The notes: a model not told the origin generated them from the letters alone. DNA of 10,129 nt from Elusimicrobiaceae bacterium (GCA_017647245.1 JAGCKY010000163.1:1-10129); one strand, 5' to 3'. Numbered from the stretch's first letter, positions 1-7,222 are shown. Translations and numbers: made by a program.

Positions 1-151
1 AGCTGGTGCCATAAGTCATGGCCATATTCATAATGGAGATGAATTGTTTCATGAAAATAATAAACGTCAGCACGCCCAGTACTCCTGCAAAAAACGTCAG
101 CAGGGTTTTGGCAATATATTGCGTGAAAATGGACGGACGTGCTATTTTCAT
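1..151 (-). CDS. LptF/LptG-like LPS export permease (N-terminal fragment)
   Basis: The reverse strand from 151 encodes 50 codons that run off the window edge, so only the N-terminus is visible. It begins MKIARPSIFTQYIAKTLL, has a hydrophobic segment at about residues 17-34, and continues with an amphipathic stretch ending in MAMTYGTS. The pattern of a short cytoplasmic start, an aromatic 'YIAKTLL' motif, a first membrane helix and a following amphipathic helix is typical of the YjgP/YjgQ (LptF/LptG) family. Those inner-membrane permeases work with the ATPase LptB to extract LPS and pass it to LptC/LptA. No other start fits better; the sequence just upstream (AAAAAGAG) is only a weak ribosome binding site. 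The gene is divergent from the sprA-like gene. The family call rests on 50 residues and could be wrong; another inner-membrane protein is possible. Confidence 0.55.
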   Translation of the reverse strand, partial: MKIARPSIFTQYIAKTLLTFFAGVLGVLTFIIFMKQFISIMNMAMTYGTS

Positions 152-169
152 ACTCTTTTTATTCTAACA

Positions 170-199
170 AATATAAGCCGGCGGCGGGGCAAAAATCAA
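170..199 (-). promoter_or_regulatory. Candidate promoter for the lptF/G-like gene
   Basis: Reading the minus strand, TTGATT (199-194) and TATATT (175-170) are separated by 18 nt and lie 18 nt before the start codon at 151. This is a plausible sigma-70-type pair giving a leader of about 12 nt. An alternative -10, TAGAAT (166-161), is even closer to the gene but has no good -35. The call comes from sequence match only. Confidence 0.3.
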
Positions 200-210
200 A
201 ATCAAATTCG

Positions 211-244
211 TTTGCGCGTGCGTGCGAATATATACGCGCGCAAA
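211..244. repeat. GC-rich inverted repeat in the divergent intergenic region
   Basis: TTTGCGCG (211-218) and CGCGCAAA (237-244) form a perfect 8-bp inverted repeat around an 18-nt centre; within the centre CGT (221-223) and ACG (234-236) can also pair. It lies 5 nt before the AT-rich -10 candidate of the sprA-like gene, so it covers the region where a -35 would sit. It could be an operator for a dimeric regulator. There is no T-run after it, so it is not an intrinsic terminator. Function is inferred from position only. Confidence 0.35.
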
Positions 245-248
245 GAAA

Positions 249-259
249 TATTATAAAAT
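249..259 (+). promoter_or_regulatory. Candidate -10 element upstream of the sprA-like gene
   Basis: An AT-rich block TATTATAAAAT contains two overlapping -10-like hexamers (TATTAT at 249-254 and TATAAA at 252-257). Transcription starting about 7 nt later would give a leader of about 20 nt that includes GAGGG at 268-272. No recognisable -35 is present at the right spacing; the stretch there is TATATA or falls inside the GC-rich inverted repeat, so activator dependence is possible. Weak call. Confidence 0.3.
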
Positions 260-285
260 GAAATCATGAGGGTTTACGGCTAACT

Positions 286-3200
286 ATGAAAACCGCGCGG
301 CGGCTTTTATGTCTTTTGCTGGCAGGGCAACTACTTTTCGGTCCGTATTTACAGGCCGAGGGGCTTGCGTATCGGCTGGTAGATACCGACCAGTATGACA
401 TCTTTGAAGAAGAACAAAGAGCCAAAGCCGAACAAGAACTCCAACTGGAAGACGCCCCCGATGATGCGCAACTGCTTAAATACTCCAATGATTTCTGGCG
501 CCAAGCCGTTACCGCGGTGGAGGGCGATTATATTTTAGACAAAGAGCCCGAGCCCATTCCGGACTTGACCTTATTAAACCCTACGCTGGCGTTGCCTTTA
601 TACGGTACAAATGTTGCTTTGACTGGACGCTACATGATGGGCTTTAGATTTAATGGCAAACGCTACAGCCAAGATGCCAACAATGACATACAAGACCGCA
701 ATGTGCGCAATTTAGAAATCCAACAGGAAATGAAACTCAAAATGCAGGGTAAAATTTTAGACCGCATTTTTGTGGACATTGACTATGATGATAAGCGTGA
801 AGAAGAAAAAACCCTCTCGGTAGCGTACCGCGGTAAACCCGGTGAAATCGTGCAGCTGGCCGAATTTGGTGATATTAATTTGTCCTTGCCGCAAACGGAA
901 TTTATTTCCTATCAAAAGCAATTATTCGGCGCAAAAATGCATTTGCAACATAAAAATTTGGATTTGCATGTAATCGGCAGTCAGACGAAAGGTTCCAGTA
1001 AACAAAAGCAATTTATCGGCAGTAGCGTGTTTGAAATTGTTTCTGTCAAAGACAAAGATTATATACGGCGGCACTATTATGATTTAACTTTCGGCTCCAA
1101 TACCCCCGCAGGCAGTAATCCGGCATGGCAAGCGCAAATGGGCAGTATCGCGGTAGGTTCGGAAGAAGTGTATGTGGATACTAATACTACGGCAGGCGAT
1201 TATGTGCCTATTTCACTTACGGCGCAAGACTGGGCGGACAGCACTATCAGCTATCCGGGCAAATTCAAACTCTTAACCCGCGGGGTGGATTATACGGTGG
1301 ATTACAACCGCGGCATTATTCAATTTATCAAAGCACAAACCGCGGCTAGCACGATTGCCGTCAATTACCAAAATAATGCGGGGGTTTGGTTAAGCAGTGA
1401 TCAAACGAAACCCTACTTGATTAAAACAGCTAACGATGGCGGACTGGGCGGGTCCAGTTGTCCGACGGCAGATGCCGGTTCGGGGCAGTTGGGTTGCCGT
1501 ATGGAAATGAAAACTTTTTACAGCGTGGGTGCTCAGCAGATTACGCGTGATAACGGTAAAGGGAATTTTATTTTACGTTTACTGGACGCTAACGGACAGG
1601 AAGTGGGTAGCTCTTTATCTCCGACACAAGTCTATCCCAGCACCATTGATATGGATTTTGACAAGGGTATCTTTGAGTTGCAAAGCCGTATTAAAGATGA
1701 CGCCGGGCTGTATAATCCTACGCCTGTGTCTTCTAAAAACCGCACGTTTCAAATAGAATATACTTCCACGGTGAAAACCTATTTTGTAGAAGCGGGTATG
1801 GTGGTGGAATCCGAATCGGTCAAACTAAACGGTCGTCAATTGCAGCGCAATAACGACTATTACATTGACTACGTATCGGGCTATATTACTTTTTACAAAG
1901 GAGATATGATTACCGAAAATTCCGTCATTGATATTACTTACGATACGACGGACGGGTCTAATTCCAATAACTCCATTGTGGGGGGGCGGTTGGATTATAA
2001 AGTTTTTGACAAAGTGCGTTTGGGCACTACGTTGTTAAAAGAAGGGGGAGATACTACAGACAGCGTACCGCAAGTAGGTAATTACGGAAAAGATTTGTTA
2101 GTGTACGGAGCAGACGTAAACGCCAAAGATGTAAAAGTTACACAAGATATGGCGGTGGATTTCGGCGCGGAAGTAGCCAAAAGCCGCAAAAACGAAAATG
2201 CGTTCGGTTATGCCATGGTAGACAGCATGAACGAAACGAATATTCAAACCGGCGGTAGTATGGTGTTTTACGATTGGACGATTGCCGCCAACCCTAAAGG
2301 AGAAGGGTATGGGGCGTTTTTAGATTCCGTACAATGGGATACGCAAGAATTACCTTCGTTGGAAATCAATCCAAATGCCACGGGTACTTACAATGAGAAA
2401 CAACAAGTATTGGTCATCAATTATGACTTTACGGATATTATGACCAAGCAAGATATAAACGGTAATCCCTTGCAAGACCATGACGAAATCTCACTTGTGT
2501 ATCCGTTAAGTACCAGCGGGGTGGATTTATCCGATAAAACTTCTTTTACGTTAACGATGTTAGGCGAAGGCAGTAGCACGCAAGCGCCGCAAATTGATGT
2601 AACTTTCGGTAATATCAGCGAAAAATCCGATTCTAAAAATCCGGCCAGTGTGCCCAGCGGTTTGGTGCCGTCGGATTATGGTATGTATACATTATGCAGT
2701 CCGGCGCCGACTGCCGCGCCTAAAACAGAAGATGTAAATTGTTTGAGTACTTTGGCTCCGAACGAAGACGTTGGTTGGTGGTTCTCTAACCCAGACGGTA
2801 CATTGCAACGGTTTAATCCCTTTGTGCATAACCCGTACAATCCGCAAAGTCAACCCAATGGCCGTATTGACAGCCAGGACTTAAACCAGAACGGAAAATA
2901 TGACTTGGAAGATGCCAGTGTGGGCGGTCATTTCGGTTACGGCGGAACGAGCATTACCGGAATGACAAATAATAGTTTATCATACGACGGATGGAAAACA
3001 TTTACTACACCGCTAAATATCCCCGATGCCAGTAAACCCAATTGGACCGCGGTGCGCCATTTGCGTATCACGTTAAAGTTGACTCCCGAAATGAAAACCG
3101 CCGGACGTTTGAAAGGTACGGTTAAAATTGCCAATGTGGCCTTGGCGGGAACTTCTTGGAATCCGCAGGAAGGTATTGACCCGGCTAAATTTGCCGTTTC

Positions 3201-5760
3201 AGGCATCAATAATGTAGATAATACCGATTATCAACCTATCTTTGCGCCCAACAGTGGCGACGGGTTGGAAGTATTTAATTATTTGTATGGCTCCGTTGCG
3301 CGCTACAAAGAGCAAAATAAAACCGCCAATGTGCGTGATCAAGCGTTGAATTTGACTTATAATGCTACCGCGGCAGAGAAAGATACGCTGTTTGCGAACC
3401 GCAATTTCAGTACGATGGACTTTACGCAGCATAAAGAATTCCGTTTCCTGTTGCACAGCAAAGCCACAGACAGCGGGGAATTTTTTATGAAAGTAGGTAG
3501 CGACGATAATTACGATAAGATTATTGTACCGCTGGGATATGGGAGCAGCACCGGGGAGTGGCGTTTGATTTCCGTTAAGATGACAGATATAAACGGAGAC
3601 GGTATCCCCGACACCTTTGAAAACGCGTCCGATGCAAGTTACGCAGTACGTGTCTTGCATCACCGCAGTAACGGCAGTCAAATGAACTTTAAGAAAATCA
3701 GTATGATTATGGCCGGCGTGGAAGTGACTACCGATAGCAACATTACAGACCCGGAAGATCCAGCGGCGTACACAGGCGCGGCGGCCAGCGGATCGGTATG
3801 GCTCAATGTAATTCACTTGGCCGAATCGGTTATTACAGAAGGTAAGGCCTATAAAGTGGACGGCGTAGTAAAGCTGGATAATTGGGGTAGCGCGGGGGCC
3901 AAATATAAGTACATGGACAGCAATTTTGAAACCCCGCTGACGGTTGCCAAAAATCAGGAAGTTACCGAAGAAGAATACTTCTTAAAAGTCACGCGCGTGA
4001 AAAATTTCCCTATGGAAGCAACCTATAACCGCAGTACCGTGGTAACGCCGACCATTACCGATACTTCCACATACAATACGGTCAGCTCGCTGGATAAGGG
4101 CTCGGTGAAACGTCAGCGGGCCAATGTGCGCGGCGATTTTATTAAAGAGAAGTTGCCACAGGTGGGATTGCAATATACATTGGACCAAGTGGATTACGAT
4201 TTGATGCGGCGTAAAGATAATGCGCAAACTTACGGAGTTACCGTCACGCACAGCACGGGTGGAAGTATTAAAAATGTCAATGCCGGATATTCCTATACCA
4301 ATACACAAATTGACTACGCGCGCGAACAGCATTTAGTGGCGGGGGGTAACTACTACAATACGGAAGAAGAAACCCAGCGTATGAACGTCAAAGTGACGTA
4401 TGAGCCGCACAAAAATTTCAACATTATTCCCAATTACAGTTTGACCCAAAGCAAAGAGGAACGCACGAAACATTTAGCCGCACAAGACGTTAATAACCGC
4501 TATCCGAAAGGACTCAATCAGAGTACTGGGTTTAATAGTACATGGCGTATTGCCAAGTGGTTAGCTCCGTCGGTAAGTTATAATATCTCTACCATAGAAA
4601 GTAATAATTTAACCGCAAAAACATTTAATCCCGGCAAACCGGACGAAAAGACCTTTGATATCGGTGAGCTCAAAAGTTTGAACCGTAGCGCCGACGGGGG
4701 CGTGTCACTGACGTTGAACGGCAATGAGTTATTACCCAAAAGCAAGCTGTTTAAGAATTTTGTCATTTCGTCTAGTTACCGTCTGCAAGATGCAGATTCC
4801 TGGTCTTACATTGATGAAGGATTTAATTCCAAAGATAAATTGTGGATTCGTTCGTCACTTAGCGGTACGGGTAGTTATGCCAACCGTCAAAGCTTGGTCC
4901 TGCGCGATACGATTACTTCTTCACAAAGGTGGAGTCCGCTGGCGGAATATGACTTGGATGGTATGTGGGCTCCGCTTAAAACGATTTCGCTACTCAATAA
5001 CTTTACGCAAAGTATCCAGCGCAATAATCAAACAGGCACCGAGTCTAGAGTTACCAGTTTGACTTTACCGGATATGGTGTTTTCTATTTCGGATTTGGAA
5101 AAAGCATTTTACGCGGGGCATTGGTTGAGTTCCACCAACTTGAAACTACGCTACAGCGCGATTGAAAATAAAACGCGGGACAGTTCCGAAGGATTACAAG
5201 AAAAGTATGGCGGGGATTTACGTTTCCTGTTCTTTAATAAGTTTGATACCGTGCTGATTTACGACAAGAAAACGTCTTGGACCGATGACTTGCGCGCCGG
5301 GCAGAGTTTAGAAGATACGACCGGGGAAGATATGTCGGCGCAGACCTCGTTTTATTTAGGTAATTGGCGTTTTACTCCCAAAATAGTATACGGCAGTTAT
5401 GAAAAGCAAGTGGTCAACGGTAAAGTCAGTCAAAGTACGGAAGAATGGACCCCCAGTTTGACGGTGCGCTTGGACTTCAATTTACCGCGCGGGGTCAAAC
5501 TGCCGTTTATTAACCGTATGTACAATGCCACCAATCGTGTGATTTGGAATACGGTGCTGTCTTACAAAGACCGCAGTTCTCCGGTGGAAGTAAAAGACAA
5601 TTATCAAAAAATAGATGTAACTTCGTCGTTGGATTATGAGATTTCCCAGAACTTGCACTTAAATATGGGGGGCGGGATAACTTGGCTCAATCATGACTAT
5701 GTGGAAACCGAAGATTACGTGGCCTACAACTTGGCGGCCAACATTACCATTCAGTTCTAA
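286..5760 (+). CDS. sprA: SprA/Sov-like outer-membrane translocon protein (T9SS family)
   Basis: This 1824-residue protein begins with a Sec signal peptide (basic MKTARR, hydrophobic core, likely cut after A24 in YLQA|EG) and ends in a strand finishing with Phe (NLAANITIQF), the usual outer-membrane barrel ending. Its N-terminal half follows SprA block by block: GTNVALTGR (107-115); MKLKMQGKILDRIFVDIDYDD (149-169); FGDINLSLP...QKQLFGAK (194-217); GSQTKG (231-236); the pair of 'DYxxDYxxGxIxF' units at 335-347 and 524-536; then a domain like the SprA linker with two Ca-binding-like loops (865-876 and 1101-1109). From about 1250 to the end it alternates in barrel-strand style. SprA forms the very large outer-membrane channel of type IX secretion and is about 2400 residues in Bacteroidota, so this is a shorter version. 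The start at 286 is the only one in frame: a stop lies at 259-261, and GAGGG is 13 nt upstream. It overlaps comF. Secretion role is inferred; no other T9SS genes are visible here. Confidence 0.8.
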   Translation: MKTARRLLCLLLAGQLLFGPYLQAEGLAYRLVDTDQYDIFEEEQRAKAEQELQLEDAPDDAQLLKYSNDFWRQAVTAVEGDYILDKEPEPIPDLTLLNPTLALPLYGTNVALTGRYMMGFRFNGKRYSQDANNDIQDRNVRNLEIQQEMKLKMQGKILDRIFVDIDYDDKREEEKTLSVAYRGKPGEIVQLAEFGDINLSLPQTEFISYQKQLFGAKMHLQHKNLDLHVIGSQTKGSSKQKQFIGSSVFEIVSVKDKDYIRRHYYDLTFGSNTPAGSNPAWQAQMGSIAVGSEEVYVDTNTTAGDYVPISLTAQDWADSTISYPGKFKLLTRGVDYTVDYNRGIIQFIKAQTAASTIAVNYQNNAGVWLSSDQTKPYLIKTANDGGLGGSSCPTADAGSGQLGCRMEMKTFYSVGAQQITRDNGKGNFILRLLDANGQEVGSSLSPTQVYPSTIDMDFDKGIFELQSRIKDDAGLYNPTPVSSKNRTFQIEYTSTVKTYFVEAGMVVESESVKLNGRQLQRNNDYYIDYVSGYITFYKGDMITENSVIDITYDTTDGSNSNNSIVGGRLDYKVFDKVRLGTTLLKEGGDTTDSVPQVGNYGKDLLVYGADVNAKDVKVTQDMAVDFGAEVAKSRKNENAFGYAMVDSMNETNIQTGGSMVFYDWTIAANPKGEGYGAFLDSVQWDTQELPSLEINPNATGTYNEKQQVLVINYDFTDIMTKQDINGNPLQDHDEISLVYPLSTSGVDLSDKTSFTLTMLGEGSSTQAPQIDVTFGNISEKSDSKNPASVPSGLVPSDYGMYTLCSPAPTAAPKTEDVNCLSTLAPNEDVGWWFSNPDGTLQRFNPFVHNPYNPQSQPNGRIDSQDLNQNGKYDLEDASVGGHFGYGGTSITGMTNNSLSYDGWKTFTTPLNIPDASKPNWTAVRHLRITLKLTPEMKTAGRLKGTVKIANVALAGTSWNPQEGIDPAKFAVSGINNVDNTDYQPIFAPNSGDGLEVFNYLYGSVARYKEQNKTANVRDQALNLTYNATAAEKDTLFANRNFSTMDFTQHKEFRFLLHSKATDSGEFFMKVGSDDNYDKIIVPLGYGSSTGEWRLISVKMTDINGDGIPDTFENASDASYAVRVLHHRSNGSQMNFKKISMIMAGVEVTTDSNITDPEDPAAYTGAAASGSVWLNVIHLAESVITEGKAYKVDGVVKLDNWGSAGAKYKYMDSNFETPLTVAKNQEVTEEEYFLKVTRVKNFPMEATYNRSTVVTPTITDTSTYNTVSSLDKGSVKRQRANVRGDFIKEKLPQVGLQYTLDQVDYDLMRRKDNAQTYGVTVTHSTGGSIKNVNAGYSYTNTQIDYAREQHLVAGGNYYNTEEETQRMNVKVTYEPHKNFNIIPNYSLTQSKEERTKHLAAQDVNNRYPKGLNQSTGFNSTWRIAKWLAPSVSYNISTIESNNLTAKTFNPGKPDEKTFDIGELKSLNRSADGGVSLTLNGNELLPKSKLFKNFVISSSYRLQDADSWSYIDEGFNSKDKLWIRSSLSGTGSYANRQSLVLRDTITSSQRWSPLAEYDLDGMWAPLKTISLLNNFTQSIQRNNQTGTESRVTSLTLPDMVFSISDLEKAFYAGHWLSSTNLKLRYSAIENKTRDSSEGLQEKYGGDLRFLFFNKFDTVLIYDKKTSWTDDLRAGQSLEDTTGEDMSAQTSFYLGNWRFTPKIVYGSYEKQVVNGKVSQSTEEWTPSLTVRLDFNLPRGVKLPFINRMYNATNRVIWNTVLSYKDRSSPVEVKDNYQKIDVTSSLDYEISQNLHLNMGGGITWLNHDYVETEDYVAYNLAANITIQF

Positions 5761-6487
5761 TTCGCTGCGCCGCGCGTGGGACGGGCTGCTGTATGTCTTA
5801 TTGCCCAATACCTGCTACAGCTGCAAGCGTGATTTGCATTGGCAAGCAAAAGAGCCGCTTTGTCCGGCATGTGAAACAGCCGTAAAAACGGTGGGGCCGC
5901 TATATTGTTTACGTTGCGGCAAGCCGCTACCCGACGGAGGGGCGCATTGTTACCAATGCCGCGGCAGTAAAGCAGACCATTTTAAATGCAAAATTATCCG
6001 CTCGGCGGTGGTGTTTGGACCGCAGGTGCGCGGAGTCGTGCACGCTTTCAAATATGCCGACCAACCGCATTTAGCCGGTTATTTAGCGCAACGGATGAAC
6101 AAAGAGTGGGATAAATACGTAGATTTAAAAGAGGCAGAGTTGCTTATTCCCGTTCCTTTATATAAAAAGAAACATAAACAGCGCGGGTATAATCAGTCTG
6201 AACTGCTGGCGCAGCAATTGGCGCAAATGCGCGGTCTGCCGCTAGACACGCAAAGCTTAATCCGCAACCGCAATACACCCAGCCAAACGGAGTTCGGGCG
6301 CGAAGGCCGCCTGCAAAATATGAGTGGCGCGTTTAGCTGTGTAAACCCGGCCGCGCTCAAAGGCAAAGTGGTATTGCTGATTGACGACGTAGCCACCACC
6401 GGGGCGACATTGGAAGGATGTGCCGAGGCGCTCAAAGCCGCCGGAGCCAAAAAAGTAATGGCTTACACACTCGCAAGAGAAGTGTAA
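5693..6487 (+). CDS. comF: ComF family protein (zinc finger plus phosphoribosyltransferase-like domain)
   Basis: This 264-residue protein has four CxxC pairs (C41/C44, C57/C60, C72/C75, C86/C89), forming the usual N-terminal zinc-binding region of ComF. A phosphoribosyltransferase fold follows: the VPLYKKKHKQRGYNQSE block, the RNRNTPSQTEFGREGR block and the PRPP-binding loop LLIDDVATTGAT (228-239). ComF/ComFC proteins act in the cytoplasm in natural transformation, where they are linked to handling of incoming single-stranded DNA; the enzymatic reaction is not settled. The start is uncertain. ATG 5693 and ATG 5699 are the in-frame choices and lie inside the sprA-like gene, giving a 68- or 62-nt overlap and about 20 residues more than usual for the family. 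Conserved sequence begins near residue 24, and no ATG, GTG or TTG exists closer to it. The overlap suggests translational coupling with the upstream gene. A pilin-like gene follows after 241 bp. Confidence 0.88.
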   Translation: MTMWKPKITWPTTWRPTLPFSSNSLRRAWDGLLYVLLPNTCYSCKRDLHWQAKEPLCPACETAVKTVGPLYCLRCGKPLPDGGAHCYQCRGSKADHFKCKIIRSAVVFGPQVRGVVHAFKYADQPHLAGYLAQRMNKEWDKYVDLKEAELLIPVPLYKKKHKQRGYNQSELLAQQLAQMRGLPLDTQSLIRNRNTPSQTEFGREGRLQNMSGAFSCVNPAALKGKVVLLIDDVATTGATLEGCAEALKAAGAKKVMAYTLAREV

Positions 6488-6498
6488 TTGCTGACAAT

Positions 6499-6545
6499 TT
6501 TCCAATTAAATTTGATAATGGATTTCTTTTTGGAAAGGTTTTTCC
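6499..6545 (+). terminator. Weak terminator-like structure after comF
   Basis: TTTCCAA (6499-6505) and TTGGAAA (6530-6536) form a 7-bp inverted repeat with a 24-nt loop, followed by GG and five T. A competing small hairpin, GGAAA-GGTT-TTTCC (6532-6545), overlaps it. Neither is strong. It is the only candidate for ending the sprA-comF transcript before the pilin promoter. Confidence 0.2.
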
Positions 6546-6590
6546 GTCGTAAAAAAGGGGCTTGACTTGTTTTTTTTTTTTGGTACAATA
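6545..6590 (+). promoter_or_regulatory. Pilin promoter with 12-T spacer; copy 1 of a repeated module
   Basis: TTGACT (6562-6567) and TACAAT (6584-6589) are 16 nt apart, a strong sigma-70-type pair. Twelve of the 16 spacer bases are an unbroken T-run (6570-6581). Upstream, CGTCGT (6545-6550) is followed by an A-run (6551-6556) positioned like a proximal UP element. The same module recurs at 10070-10115 with identical spacing between every part and 40 of 46 bases matching; the differences cluster in the five bases 6556-6560 plus one base in the -10. Expected transcription start is near 6596, so the palindromic element falls in the 5' untranslated region of the pilin-like gene. The homopolymer inside the spacer makes its strength sensitive to slippage. 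Confidence 0.75.
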
Positions 6591-6616
6591 CGGGGGTAGG
6601 GATTGTTTTTAGAGCC

Positions 6617-6713
6617 GTCATCCCGGGCGTGGACCCGGGATCCAGCCGTTATGAGGGTTGTTTCCTCTTTTGAAATGGATCCCCGGTTGCGGTTACGCCG
6701 CCCCAGGGATGAC
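6617..6713. repeat. 97-bp palindromic (REP/MITE-like) element in the pilin 5' leader
   Basis: The element opens with GTCATCCC (6617-6624) and closes with its exact complement GGGATGAC (6706-6713). Inside, GGGATCCA (6637-6644) is matched by TGGATCCC (6676-6683), so the two halves are inverted copies. The left half folds on its own into TCCCGGG (6621-6627), a 6-nt loop and CCCGGGA (6634-6640); the right half is a less perfect hairpin starting ATCCC (6679-6683) and ending GGGAT (6706-6710). It is more GC-rich than the flanks. The style resembles the 'GTCATCCCGG...CCGGGATCCA' interspersed repeats seen in several bacterial genomes. It contains no credible gene and no clear target duplication. It sits between promoter and ribosome binding site and would be transcribed. 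Confidence 0.75.
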
Positions 6714-6714
6714 A

Positions 6715-6720
6715 AAGGAG
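6715..6720 (+). promoter_or_regulatory. Ribosome binding site that fixes the pilin start
   Basis: AAGGAG lies 8 nt before ATG 6729 and is the best Shine-Dalgarno in the window. It starts only two bases after the palindromic element ends. It shows that the open frame running back to 6603 is not the true N-terminus; those extra 42 codons are the palindrome read through. Confidence 0.8.
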
Positions 6721-6728
6721 AAAAAGAA

Positions 6729-7187
6729 ATGAAAAAAGCATTTACGCTAATAGAGCTGTTAGTCGTTGTGTTAATTATCGGCATTCTGGCGGCTATTGCC
6801 TTGCCGCAATATCAAGTAGCGGTGGGGAGAAGTCGCGCAACAGAGTTAATTATAGGCGCTCGAGCGATTAAGGATGCAGAAGAAATTTATCATTTAGCTA
6901 ACGGGCAGTATACAGAAACATTGGACGATTTGGGAATTACAGTGAGTCAATCTTGCAATGTAAAAATTGATGATGCTACCGCGCGGGTTAGATGTTGGTC
7001 GCCGCAGAGGGATATAATGATAGAATCATTCTTTTCGCAACAGCAGGCAAAAGCTTTGATCAATCAATCTCAATGTTATGCATACAGCAAATTGTCGGAT
7101 AGGATATGTGCTACTTATGGAGGTAGCAGCAGTTATCCGTCCAGAGAAGGTTCGTCAACGACCGCGCGGATCTATGATATGCCGTAA
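6729..7187 (+). CDS. Type IV pilin-like / pseudopilin protein
   Basis: This 152-residue prepilin has a short leader MKKA, a likely prepilin-peptidase site between A4 and F5, and the classic FTLIELLVVVLIIGILAAIA segment with Glu at mature position 5 (E9). Hydrophobic residues 5-25 end at P26, giving the N-terminal helix that anchors in the inner membrane and packs in the filament core. Ala rather than Gly at -1 is tolerated by the family. Residues 28-70 continue the helix (ending GQYTETLDDLGI); the globular part has four cysteines (C76, C89, C116, C127) that could form two disulfides. The tail (131-152) is Gly/Ser-rich. It is a lone gene with its own promoter and no pilus assembly genes beside it, so it is likely one of several dispersed pilins served by machinery elsewhere. 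Whether it is a major pilin, minor pilin or pseudopilin cannot be told. Confidence 0.9.
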   Translation: MKKAFTLIELLVVVLIIGILAAIALPQYQVAVGRSRATELIIGARAIKDAEEIYHLANGQYTETLDDLGITVSQSCNVKIDDATARVRCWSPQRDIMIESFFSQQQAKALINQSQCYAYSKLSDRICATYGGSSSYPSREGSSTTARIYDMP

Positions 7188-7222
7188 AGAAATTGCCCTG
7201 CCTAAAATGCTAAAATAAATAC

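Noticed and set aside
44..256. Open frame of 70 codons on the plus strand before the sprA-like gene
   Set aside because: It overlaps the lptF/G-like fragment on the other strand and the promoter region. The product is basic, low in complexity and resembles no family, and there is no ribosome binding site.
258..283. Two tiny upstream frames (ATG AAA TCA TGA, and ATG AGG GTT TAC GGC TAA) just before the sprA-like start
   Set aside because: They would fall at or before the likely transcription start near 266, so leader-peptide control is not supported. The GAGGG within them is more simply the ribosome binding site of the large gene.
3199..3816. 205-codon open frame on the minus strand inside the sprA-like gene
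   Set aside because: It is antisense to a region with clear SprA-like coding content. The translation shows no recognisable domain and is what a reversed frame of this composition gives.
6603..6728. 42-codon N-terminal extension of the pilin frame
   Set aside because: It is the palindromic element read through in frame. A pilin needs its short basic leader directly before the hydrophobic helix, and the Shine-Dalgarno at 6715-6720 selects ATG 6729.
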